From positions 1 through 35,579 of the IMG/VR virus record IMGVR_UViG_3300003937_000380: a stretch of DNA of 35,579 nucleotides. One strand, written 5' to 3'. The translations under genes were made by a program, and so were the position numbers. This document shows positions 6,570 through 13,700 of this stretch, one piece after another (the first letter of the stretch is position 1; every line of letters starts with the position of its first letter). The notes beneath the pieces are model-generated. The model worked only from the letters and a program-made list of their open reading frames with translations, did not search any database and was not told the DNA's origin. This DNA is from a virus.

Positions 6570-6877
6570 CAGTTCACCCCGCCCGGATAGTCGTTGCCGC
6601 TACGCAGCCACTGGAAGAAGCGGTCTGTCTCGCCCTTGGCGAGCAGGTAGACCACGGTCCCTGTCTGGATGCCTTCGGTGGCGGCGCGCTGCACATCCTT
6701 GGACTTGTGCGCGGAGACGGTAGCGGCCGCGTCCGATTCGACGTGTATCAATGCCAGATACAGCACGCCGCGTTGGTCGAAGGACGCGCGCAGGCCGAAG
6801 CCCGGCACCTGAGTTTCCAGCACGATCACCGGACGCATGGCGGCTTCGGGGATCACTACATTGGAGGCACCCGCCAT
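6569..6877 (-). CDS. hypothetical early protein, 102 aa
   Basis: A soluble protein with a beta-rich first half (RPVIVLETQVPGFGLRASF; GVLYLALIHVESD) and a helical C-terminus (TGTVVYLLAKGETDRFFQWL). It is coupled at both ends by TGATG overlaps. I recognise no family. It lies between the structured leader and the primase gene, so it is expressed early. Confidence 0.65.
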   Translation of the reverse strand: MAGASNVVIPEAAMRPVIVLETQVPGFGLRASFDQRGVLYLALIHVESDAAATVSAHKSKDVQRAATEGIQTGTVVYLLAKGETDRFFQWLRSGNDYPGGVN

Positions 6878-7119
6878 CAGTGCACCGCCTTGTCGTCGGT
6901 GCTGGGAGCGCCGCTATGGGCGTCACGGGTGGCGGTGTAGGCGGTGAGAATGTCGCCCAGGGTGATGGCGAGCGGGCACACGCCGACGGCGATCAGGCGC
7001 GCAATGAACGCCTGGTAGGCATCGTTGGGCCATTCGAGGGTGTCGGCGATCAGGCCGAAGGCGAACGAGATTTGACGCGCGGAAGGATTGCCGGGCGTGG
7101 AAGGGGCGCCAGAGGGCAT
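6877..7119 (-). CDS. first gene after the structured leader, hypothetical, 80 aa
   Basis: I start this gene at ATG 7119 because an AGGAG element precedes it at good spacing (7126-7133). The frame stays open up to 7449 only because the leader RNA lacks stops in that frame. The protein starts MPSGAPSTPGNPSARQIS and then has two hydrophobic helices (FAFGLIADTLEW; AFIARLIAVGVCPLAITLGDILTAYTA). No family recognised. Its ribosome-binding site is embedded in a 12-bp palindrome and lies beside one copy of the leader pairing element, so its translation is a prime candidate for RNA control. Confidence 0.65.
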   Translation of the reverse strand: MPSGAPSTPGNPSARQISFAFGLIADTLEWPNDAYQAFIARLIAVGVCPLAITLGDILTAYTATRDAHSGAPSTDDKAVH

Positions 7120-7131
7120 GGAGACGTCTCC
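7120..7131 (-). promoter_or_regulatory. palindrome overlapping the ribosome-binding site
   Basis: GGAGACGTCTCC is a perfect 12-bp palindrome directly before the ATG at 7119 and contains part of the AGGAG site. A related copy, GAGACGTCTT, lies at 7157-7166, so alternative pairings can hide or free the site. Confidence 0.6.
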
Positions 7132-7212
7132 TGTTGACGAGATTTGAAACCTCGGCGAGACGTCTTGAGTCGTCGCACCGAGGGTGTCGGGAGGCTCAAA
7201 ACCGGTCAACAG
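7131..7212 (-). promoter_or_regulatory. leader target site and RBS-proximal pairing element
   Basis: The minus strand reads CTGTTGACCGGTTTTGAG at 7212-7195, followed by CCTCC. Its 5' part can pair over 8 nt with GTCAACAG at 7138-7131, which touches the AGGAG site of the next gene. Its two halves can alternatively pair with the short RNA at 7335-7360. The two pairings use the same bases, so they exclude each other. A CCTCGG/CCGAGG stem lies between the elements. Confidence 0.6.
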
Positions 7213-7300
7213 TCCGGCGGGCAGTTTTCCCCTTGCGGGTGTTATATGGCTGCCGCCCTCCCGACGCAGGAAATCGTCGGTGCGCTCGAATTGCAGGCGC

Positions 7301-7330
7301 AAAAAAACCGCGTTGCTTTCGGGCGCGGTT
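7301..7330 (-). terminator. intrinsic terminator in the early-operon leader
   Basis: On the minus strand AACCGCG, an 11-nt spacer, then CGCGGTT runs into a T7 tract: a textbook intrinsic terminator. It lies inside the leader upstream of the replication genes, so it either ends a short RNA or attenuates the operon. Confidence 0.85.
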
Positions 7331-7367
7331 GCCGCTGTTGAGTCGGAGTTTTGAGTCTCCTTGCGGC
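7301..7367 (-). ncRNA. candidate CI/C4-like antisense regulatory RNA, about 65 nt
   Basis: The RNA folds with an outer stem GCCGC/GCGGC (7363-7367 with 7331-7335), an inner hairpin GGAG-ACTCAAAA-CTCC, a single-stranded CGACTCAACA and the terminator stem. The loop CTCAAAAC (7355-7348) and the element TCAACAG (7341-7335) are both complementary to a site at 7195-7212, in the correct antiparallel order, with GGAG adding pairing to CTCC at 7193-7190. In phage P4 a similar RNA, made from the leader of the operon for the alpha primase-helicase, pairs with leader sites to stop transcription; C4 RNA of P1 controls ant. This operon also encodes a primase-helicase. Presence and function are inferred from sequence only. 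Confidence 0.6.
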
Positions 7368-7369
7368 AG

Positions 7370-7398
7370 ACAATGCTCTCCCTGCCCGGCGAAGTCAA
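7370..7398 (-). promoter_or_regulatory. putative leader promoter
   Basis: TTGACT (7398-7393) lies 17 bp from CATTGT (7375-7370). The -35 is near consensus and the -10 is weak. Transcription would start near 7364, right at the folded RNA. Confidence 0.45.
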
Positions 7399-7445
7399 GG
7401 GGAAATGACGGAAAGTGTGGGAATGGGATTCAGCAGCGAACAGGT

Positions 7446-7652
7446 TCATACGGACACCTGTGCAATGGCGACAGAGGGCAGCTGCTGGTAGTCGCCACCG
7501 GCGGCGATGTGGGCTTCGACCTGGGCGCGCAGCTCGGCCGCCTTGCGGGCCTTTTCGGTGTACGGAACGTATTCAACGCCACTCGGGCTGGTGACAAAGT
7601 TCGGCTGGGTGGCGGTAGACCATCCGTCACGCTGGGTTTTGTGTCGCATCAT
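7446..7652 (-). CDS. small hypothetical early protein, 68 aa
   Basis: The protein starts MMRHKTQRDGWSTATQPNFV and contains GVEYVPYTEKARKAAELRAQVEAHIAAGG, a short helical domain. AGGGAG lies 8 nt before the ATG at 7652; an in-frame GTG at 7661 overlaps that site and is unlikely. It follows ogr after a 66-bp gap. No family recognised. Confidence 0.6.
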   Translation of the reverse strand: MMRHKTQRDGWSTATQPNFVTSPSGVEYVPYTEKARKAAELRAQVEAHIAAGGDYQQLPSVAIAQVSV

Positions 7653-7718
7653 GCACAGCACTCCCTAGCCGGCGGCCGCAGCCGCCAGGTCAGTTCGTTG
7701 TGGAAGGGGAAAGGTGAA

Positions 7719-8063
7719 TCAGACGGCGGGCAAGTCGCCGCCGTCAGGTGGAAGCGCTTCAATAGCGTCGATCCAGTCGATTTGCAGTTCGCCCTGATCC
7801 TGCTTCCAGCGCGTCTGCAGCATCGTCCGCTGGTAGTAGGGTGTCGGCGGCAGCTCGCAGGCTGGAGCGCTAGGGAGGCCGCTGGGGCTGGCGAGGTTGG
7901 TCAGTTCCGAACTGCCGGTGTAGGTAGCCCCACACATGGGGTTCGGGCAGACATATGCCTCAGTGCGCAGGAACGGGTGTTGCAACGCGCTGGTGCGCTT
8001 TACCAGCCGGGCATTGCAGGCAGGGCAGCGGAACACGGCGCGCTGTCCAACGGCGGCACTCAT
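7719..8063 (-). CDS. ogr: Ogr/Delta-type late transcription activator, 114 aa
   Basis: The N-terminal half has the zinc finger of the P2 Ogr / P4 Delta family: C13-x2-C16, then 22 residues, C39-x4-C44 (CPAC ... CPNPMC), with EAYVCPNPMCGATY typical of the family. Ogr binds upstream of late promoters and contacts the RNA polymerase alpha subunit to switch on capsid, tail and lysis genes. At 114 aa it is longer than P2 Ogr (72 aa), with a C-terminal tail that I do not recognise. The start overlaps the stop of the gp16-like gene (ATGA), so it is made as an early protein. In P2 itself ogr lies downstream of gene D. Confidence 0.85.
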   Translation of the reverse strand: MSAAVGQRAVFRCPACNARLVKRTSALQHPFLRTEAYVCPNPMCGATYTGSSELTNLASPSGLPSAPACELPPTPYYQRTMLQTRWKQDQGELQIDWIDAIEALPPDGGDLPAV

Positions 8064-8392
8064 GCCTTGCTCCGAGCCTTGGGCGCCTTCTTGGCTGCGG
8101 TGGTCTTTGGCGAAGCTTTACCGCTCTTGCCACGGGCTGCGGGGGACTGAAGGGAAGTGGCGGGAACTGTGCAAGAATTGGGGTCGCGTTTGATGCCAAG
8201 CGCGACAGCCGCGTCGTGCGATTTGCCGAAGTTGCCTTTGCCAACGCCACGCAGCGCATCGTTGACCGAGTGACGGTCAAGGTTGTTCTGCCGAGCGAAA
8301 GCAACGACGGTGATGCCCATGTCGCGCAGGTGCTGGCGAGCTTCTTCCGGCGTGCGCAGTTTCGGCAGAGTTGTGCGTCGTGTGGCGGTCAT
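8060..8392 (-). CDS. BcepMu gp16-like DNA-binding protein, 110 aa
   Basis: The domain LRTPEEARQHLRDMGITVVAFAR through GNFGKSHDAAVALGIKR matches the small DNA-binding proteins named after BcepMu gp16, in which a helix-turn-helix ends in a (R/K)GKSH-x-IAV-LG signature. The C-terminus is Lys/Ala/Ser-rich and positively charged. It is the first gene of the early operon, divergent from the repressor gene, the place held by cox or cro in related phages. It probably represses the repressor promoter or controls excision; that role is inferred. I chose ATG 8392, preceded by a GGGGA element, because the longer frame to 8464 runs through both operators and lacks such a site. Confidence 0.75.
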   Translation of the reverse strand: MTATRRTTLPKLRTPEEARQHLRDMGITVVAFARQNNLDRHSVNDALRGVGKGNFGKSHDAAVALGIKRDPNSCTVPATSLQSPAARGKSGKASPKTTAAKKAPKARSKA

Positions 8393-8417
8393 CCCGTTTC
8401 CCCGTGTTAAGCGAGCA

Positions 8418-8457
8418 GTGAAATATCTTTCACTATGTTCAGTGAAAGATGTTTCAC
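8418..8457. promoter_or_regulatory. twin operators between repressor and early operon
   Basis: Two copies of GTGAAA-N4-TTTCAC lie at 8418-8433 and 8442-8457, each a perfect 12-base dyad, with centres 24 bp apart. They sit in the 84-bp space between the divergent repressor and early genes. This is where the repressor should bind to shut off early transcription and control its own gene. Promoters in both directions probably overlap these sites, but I see no strong -35/-10 pair. Confidence 0.8.
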
Positions 8458-8462
8458 CTGTC

Positions 8463-8470
8463 AAGGAGGT
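8463..8470 (+). promoter_or_regulatory. strong RBS deciding the repressor start
   Basis: AAGGAGGT ends 6 nt before GTG 8477. An upstream in-frame ATG at 8435 lies inside the operators and lacks a ribosome-binding site. Confidence 0.85.
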
Positions 8471-8476
8471 TTGAGC

Positions 8477-8908
8477 GTGAGTGTGGGTCTGAGGCTGAAA
8501 GAAGAAAGGAAGCGACTGGGCCTTACCCAGGAGGCCATGGGGGTGGCGTGCGGTGTCACCAAGCGCACACAGATCTTCTACGAGGTGGACAGCGTTGGAG
8601 CGAGCGCGGCCTACCTGACCGCCGCCTATGAACTCGGCGCGGATATCGTGTATGTGCTGACCGGCAACCGCGAGCGGTTGGCCGAACCCGACGCGGATCT
8701 ACTCGATGCCTGGCGCTCAGCGTCGGCTTCGGCACGCGCGGCTGTAATGGCTGCGCTTCGCGGCGTTACGCCGGCGGCGACAACGGCGGCGCCCCGTACT
8801 TCCTTTGAAAACAGCAGCATCGGCCAGCAGATCAGCGGCGATGTGGATCTGCGTGGGCAAAAGATCGTCGTCAAGGCGCCTAAAGCAACAAAGAAGCCCA
8901 GCCGATAA
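8477..8908 (+). CDS. Cro/C1-type phage repressor, 143 aa
   Basis: The start is GTG 8477 with a near-perfect AAGGAGGT site. Residues about 4-60 form an XRE-family helix-turn-helix (LRLKEERKRLGLTQEAMGVACGVTK, then TAAYELGADIVYVLTGNR). A helical linker follows, then a short C-terminal segment with NSSIGQQISGDVDLRGQK and a basic end (KAPKATKKPSR). It lacks the Ser-Lys autoprotease domain of lambda CI, so induction need not depend on RecA cleavage. It is divergent from the early operon across twin operators, as expected for the immunity repressor that maintains lysogeny. Confidence 0.85.
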   Translation: MSVGLRLKEERKRLGLTQEAMGVACGVTKRTQIFYEVDSVGASAAYLTAAYELGADIVYVLTGNRERLAEPDADLLDAWRSASASARAAVMAALRGVTPAATTAAPRTSFENSSIGQQISGDVDLRGQKIVVKAPKATKKPSR

Positions 8909-8989
8909 CGCTCACGCCGCGCTCTATTCAGGCCGCTAACTCACATCGCAAGAGGCGCCGGTGTGGCGCGCTATACGGTGTGATGGATT

Positions 8990-9361
8990 ATGAGTTGCGG
9001 TGAAGGTGTGGAGCGTGGTGCGGCGACGTGCGTTTGCAAGGGTCAGACCGTGTTCGAAGGGGCCGTAATTGGCCAGGTGTTTACGGGTGACGTGCAGATG
9101 CAGTGCCCACACGCGGAGCATCACCGCTTCGCACAGACCGAAACAGAAAGGGCGCCCACGGAAACGGGGCGCCCTTTGTCCACTGCGTTGATCGCGCTGG
9201 CGATCTGGCAGGCAACCTACCCAACCCCGAGCATTGAAGCTGCGTGCGGTTCGACACTCCCACACGCTGCGTTGTTCCTGATCGCAGGTGCTGCCACGCG
9301 CTACCTCAAGCCGATGGTTCTGCGCTGGCTTCGCCGCCGCGTTCAAGCTCTAAGGCGGTAA
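8990..9361 (+). CDS. possible small protein downstream of the repressor, 123 aa
   Basis: This frame is uncertain. It lies in the repressor direction, in otherwise empty sequence, but runs through a strong terminator (9147-9177) and overlaps the end of gene D by 56 bp. Its N-terminal part contains VFEGAVIGQVFTGDVQM, which resembles NSSIGQQISGDVDLRG in the repressor C-terminus (IGQ-x3-GDV). The part after the terminator looks less natural (TRYLKPMVLRWLRRRVQALRR). The ribosome-binding site is poor. It may be a small lysogenic gene, a repressor-tail relic or chance coding. Confidence 0.3.
   Translation: MSCGEGVERGAATCVCKGQTVFEGAVIGQVFTGDVQMQCPHAEHHRFAQTETERAPTETGRPLSTALIALAIWQATYPTPSIEAACGSTLPHAALFLIAGAATRYLKPMVLRWLRRRVQALRR
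9147..9177. terminator. terminator between repressor and late gene D
   Basis: A 10-bp perfect stem, AAAGGGCGCC / GGCGCCCTTT, has an 11-nt loop. A short A-run lies on one side and a T3 on the other. It probably ends both the rightward repressor transcript and the leftward late transcript after gene D. Confidence 0.75.
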
Positions 9362-10325
9362 CGAAACCGCCGCTGGCGTCGATGGTGTGTGTGGCCTTGG
9401 CCACCAGCCAGTCGGTGCCATCAATTTCCGGTTTGAAGCCACTGACGTTAACCGTCTGCTCCGGGTAGATATCGGCGCGTCCAACGGCGAGCCGGTAGCT
9501 CAGCTGCGCGGTGCCACGGTCCAGACGCTTGAACTCGGCCTCGGCGTGCTGCCGGGCTTCGTCTGCGGTGGCATACGTCGCCTGCAGTTTCTTCTCGTTG
9601 TCGGACGTGCCCACCAGCACGCCCGTGCGGCGCGCTGCCTTGCGGTCACCCCAGTAGGCACGAACGCCGGTAAATTTCTCGCGGTCGGCGACGCTGTAGC
9701 GGTGCTGGTCACCCGATGCCCGTGTGATCTGCACGCCAGGCAGCGGCTGGCCGCTGGCCGTGGTGCCTGCGCCGATGGGCGCGAAGATCAATGCACCGGC
9801 CTTCACCGTGGCCACGGCGTCGAAGCGTTTGCCCAGGCGCGTGAGCAGGTTGATATCGCTCTCGTTGGCTTGATCGAGGTGGGCAATGGCAACGCCCGCC
9901 AGATCCGCGGCCACGGATGCGCGTAGCGAATGCTCGCCGGCAATGGCGCCGAGAATGTCGCCCAGGGTGGTGTCGTGCCAGCTGCGCTCGCGCCGGCGGC
10001 GAACCGCGCCGGTCAGATCCGCCGAACGCGCGCGAATCGTGATGATGTCGGGCGAGCCGCTGTGTTCTACGTCATCGACCTTGAAGGTGCCTTTGTCGAA
10101 CAGGCCGCTACCCTCATAGCCGATGGCCACCTGCAGGGTGACGCCCCGGCGCGGCAGGGCCAGCCTGCCGTCATGGTCGTGCACGCGCAGATCGACCTGG
10201 TCGGCTTCGTCGCCACGGCTTTCGGTCAGCGACAGATCCAGCAGACGCGGAGCCAGCCGTTCGGTCAGATCCACGCCGTCGAGGACAACCCGCCACGCGG
10301 GGATCGGGTACGGGCTGGCCCTCAT
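9306..10325 (-). CDS. D: tail protein D (late control gene D protein), 339 aa
   Basis: The family signature is seen in WRVVLDGVDLTERLAPRLLDLSLTESRG, the HDHDGRLALPRRG region, KVDDVEHSGSPDIITIRA and the ERSWHDTTLGDIL segment. GpD forms the hub of the contractile-tail baseplate and resembles T4 gp27; in P2 it works with gpV at the tail tip. The length is close to other members of the family. It overlaps gpU by 4 bp (ATGA) and is the last late gene, with a terminator 130 bp beyond. Confidence 0.92.
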   Translation of the reverse strand: MRASPYPIPAWRVVLDGVDLTERLAPRLLDLSLTESRGDEADQVDLRVHDHDGRLALPRRGVTLQVAIGYEGSGLFDKGTFKVDDVEHSGSPDIITIRARSADLTGAVRRRRERSWHDTTLGDILGAIAGEHSLRASVAADLAGVAIAHLDQANESDINLLTRLGKRFDAVATVKAGALIFAPIGAGTTASGQPLPGVQITRASGDQHRYSVADREKFTGVRAYWGDRKAARRTGVLVGTSDNEKKLQATYATADEARQHAEAEFKRLDRGTAQLSYRLAVGRADIYPEQTVNVSGFKPEIDGTDWLVAKATHTIDASGGFVTALELERGGEASAEPSA

Positions 10326-10720
10326 GCGATGGCCTCGCTTGCGCCGTCGTCGTCACGTTCCAGCTGCATCTGGAAGTCGATCAGGCGCGGCGTGCCGTCG
10401 CTGAACAGCTCGCGTCGCGTCTCGCTGAGGCTGGTCAGCAGGTAGGCGCCATAGACGCGGCCCGTGCCCTCCACCAGCGCCTGCGGCTTGCCCTGGTCGG
10501 CCAGCTCGCGCAGCTTGTCCAGAACCTGCAGGTCGGTGACCAGCTCGCCGGCGATGGTGCCCTGCAGGCTGATGGTGTCATCGCCCGGCCCGACATACTG
10601 CCGGGCGGCGCGGGCGCCCACGCGGTCGCTGCTGGCGTGGCGCCAGGTCATCTGGCGCTGCAGTTCGCCGTAAGCGGCGGTGGAAAGGGAAAACACGAAT
10701 GTGCCCCAGGTCATCATCAT
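10322..10720 (-). CDS. U: tail protein U, 132 aa
   Basis: It starts MMMTWGTFVFSLSTAAYGELQRQMTWRHA, followed by RVGARAARQYVGPGDDTISLQGTI, which is typical of P2 gpU. GpU is a small structural protein required for tail completion. The start lies 12 bp after the stop of the tape-measure gene, and its end overlaps gene D by 4 bp. This U-D arrangement is standard for P2-like phages. Confidence 0.92.
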   Translation of the reverse strand: MMMTWGTFVFSLSTAAYGELQRQMTWRHASSDRVGARAARQYVGPGDDTISLQGTIAGELVTDLQVLDKLRELADQGKPQALVEGTGRVYGAYLLTSLSETRRELFSDGTPRLIDFQMQLERDDDGASEAIA

Positions 10721-10732
10721 GGCGGTGGTCCT

Positions 10733-13700
10733 TTAGTCGCTGAGCCGGGCACCACGTCGGGTGGCCTTGTCGCGCTCGATCTGTTCAATGGCCTGCCGCA
10801 CCAGATCCGCGATTTCGCGGGAGTCGGCGCCGGACGGCGGTTGGATGTTGATGGTGTAGCTGGAAGCGCCAGTGTTGCCCGCTGCGGGCTGCGCAGCTGC
10901 CGGGGCAACCAGCGGGGCAGCTGCGGCCATCACGGGCAGCGCAGCGGCGCCCAGCGCGAATCCGGCCGATGCCTGGCGCAGTCTGTCGCGGCTGGCGGTG
11001 GCGCGTGCGGTGTCAGTGCTGTTGCCCAGGCGCGCAATGCGCTGCTCGCGCAGTTGGTCCAGTCGGGTGGGGCCAGCGTTCTCGGCCGCAGCGCCCTGCG
11101 TGCGTCGGGTGGGGTCGGCATTGTCGGGCGCAGCCCCCTGCATGCGCTGGGTCATGCCGGCGCTGATCTGCGTCACGCGCTCGCCGCCAACCGTTGCAGC
11201 CCGCAGACGGTCACGGCTGGCGGTGGCGCGTACGGTGTCAGCGTCCGAACCGTTCCGGGCAATGCGTCGCTGGCGCAGTTCATCAAGGCGGCTGGCTGAT
11301 TCGGAAGTGCTGCCCACACCCGCCTGCTGCATGCGTTCGCCCATGCCGGCACCGGCCTGCGTGATGCGGTCACCAACGCTGGTCACCTGCTGCAGCGGTT
11401 CGCCCTGGCTTCGGTCGATGCCGCCGGCCAGGCCCTGCATGGTGAAGTCGCCGAACTGCGCGAACACACGCGAGGGGCTGTGGATGCCCAGCAGGCCCTT
11501 GAAGCGATCCATCACGCCCGAGGCGATGTTGGCCACCGCATCCATCGCTGCGCTGCCACTGGACGTGATGCCGTTGACCAAGCCCTGCACCATGTCGATG
11601 CCGGCCTGCATCATCCTCGCTGGCCAGCCGAGCAGGATCTGATTGGCGCCGTCCCACATGGCGGTCAGGCCCGACCGGATTTTGTCCCCGTTGAGGGTGA
11701 ACAGGCCGACGATCAGCTGCCACGCGCCTTGCAGGTACGTCCACGCACCGCCGACCGCGTTCTGGATGATCGGCAGCATGAAGGTGAACGCCTTCACCAG
11801 CCAGCCGACGGCGACGACGGCCATCCGCAGGTTGACGGTCAGCACCTGGCCCAGCACCTGGCCGAAGCCACGGCCGGCCGTGGTGGCGCCCTGCAGCTGC
11901 TCGCTGGTGGCCTTGAAGGGGGTGAACAGCTTCTGTACCCATGCCCAGGCTTTGCCCATGGCATCGGACACCTGCGCCCACACCGGCCCCAGCGGCTCCA
12001 GCGCGGTCATCAGCTCGGCCATGATCGGATTGACCACGTCCACCACGCCCTGCCACACGCCGATCATGAACGCCTTGATCGGCTCCCAGTATTTCCACAC
12101 CAGCGCGGCGACCACGGCCACGGCAGCGCCAATGGCCAGCACCGGCAGGCTGATACCGCCGAGCATCGGCAGCAGCATGCGGCCGACATTGAGCAGCATG
12201 GGGAAGGCCCGGCCACCCAGCGACAGCACCTGGCCAACCAGTCGGCCGATGCCACCGCCGCCACTGAGCAGCATCACGCCCTTGTGGATCTGCGTCAGCG
12301 CCATGGCACCCACGCCACCGGCCACCAGCAGCCCGCCCAGCGCGGTGGCCAGGGCGGTACCGCCGATGGCCAGCTTGGCGATGGTGGCCACCAGCTGCGG
12401 GTTCTTCGATGTCCAATCGGCCATGCGGTCGGCGACCTTGGCCACACGCGCGGCCAGTTCCTTGACCGTGGGCAGCAGGGTCTTGCCCAGGCGCTGGGAA
12501 AGCACAGTGGCGCTGTTCTTGAGCAGCACCAACCCGTTCTCAGCCGTGCCCACACGCGCGGCATATTCGGCGTTCATCGAACCGCCGTACTTCTGTTCGT
12601 CGGCGACCTTGCCGAAGTTCTCTTTCAACAGATCGAGGTTGGTCAGCAGCGGTGCGATCGCACCAATCGACTCGCGGCCAAACAGCTGCGTCATCGTCGC
12701 CGCCTGCTCGGCCTTGGGCAGCTTCTTGAGCTTTTCCAGCACGTCGAGGATGGCGCCGCCGGCATCCTTCTGCATGGCCTGCGCCAGGTCACTGGTGCTG
12801 AGGCCCAGCTTCTTGAACGACTCTACCTGACGCTTCGTGGCCGCATCGCCCGAGGACAGCGTGAGCAGCATGTTCTTGATGCCGGTGGCCGATACTTCCG
12901 ATTCGATGCCCATACCGGCGACGGTGGCGCCCAGCGCCGCCAGCGGGCCGCTGCCGAGGCCGGCCACCTCGCCCAGCGCGCCGATGCGGTTCACCACCTC
13001 GCTGATCTTCTGGACGCTGGCCGGGCCGGTGTTGCCCAGGTAGTTGATCTTGTCGGCCAGCACGACCACGTCGTCCTGACCCATGCGGAATGCGGTACGC
13101 CATGTGGCCATCGTCTGGCCGGCGTCTTCGGCGGTGGTGTCGAAGGCCACACCCATCTTGGCCGCGTCTTCGCCGAACCGCACCAGCTCGTTGCTGGCAA
13201 TGCCGGCCTGGCCAGCGGCGGCGACGATCTTGGAAATCTCGACAGGCAGCATCGGGAGGTGCCGCGATAGCTCTTCGATGTCCGTACCCATCTTCTCGAA
13301 GCCGTCCGGCGTGTCGAAGTCCACCACCTTTTTCACGTCGGCCATGGCCGACTCGAAACTCATGGCCTGCGCGATGGGTAGCGTCTCCGCACGCAGCGCG
13401 CCGAACGCAGCCAGTGCCACGCCGGTGCCGTGTGCAGCCGCGTTCATGCCAGCGCTGTGGATCTTGCGACTACGGGCCTGGGCCGCATCGAGCGCGGCCA
13501 GGCGCGTGCGCTGGGCCTCCATCTGCGCTGAGGCAGCGGCAATGTCGCCGCGCAGCTTGCGCTCATGCGTTCCCAGCTGCCGCGTGCTGATGCCAGCGCG
13601 GTCCAGACTGCCACGCAGGCGCTGCAGCTCCACCGACTGCTGCTGGTGCTGGCCCTTGAGTTGTGCAGCTGAAGCCTTGGCCTGTGCAAACTCGCGGCTC

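Noticed and set aside
3636-6590. 984-aa rightward open frame over the primase gene
   Set aside because: It is antisense to the 897-aa primase-helicase. Its composition (Val/Gln/Gly/Leu-rich, no motifs) is typical of the opposite strand of a GC-rich gene.
7120-7449. N-terminal extension of the 80-aa gene to ATG 7449
   Set aside because: It would translate through the leader RNA and its terminator. ATG 7119 has an AGGAG site.
8435-8476. Repressor start at ATG 8435
   Set aside because: This ATG lies inside the operator region and has no ribosome-binding site. GTG 8477 follows AAGGAGGT at ideal spacing.
8936-9346. 136-aa leftward frame opposite the post-repressor region
   Set aside because: It crosses the 9147-9177 terminator, overlaps the end of gene D on the same strand, and shows no motif or ribosome-binding site.
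11480-13270. 596-aa rightward open frame within the tape-measure gene
   Set aside because: Antisense shadow of gene T, with His/Gln/Arg-rich noise and no domains.
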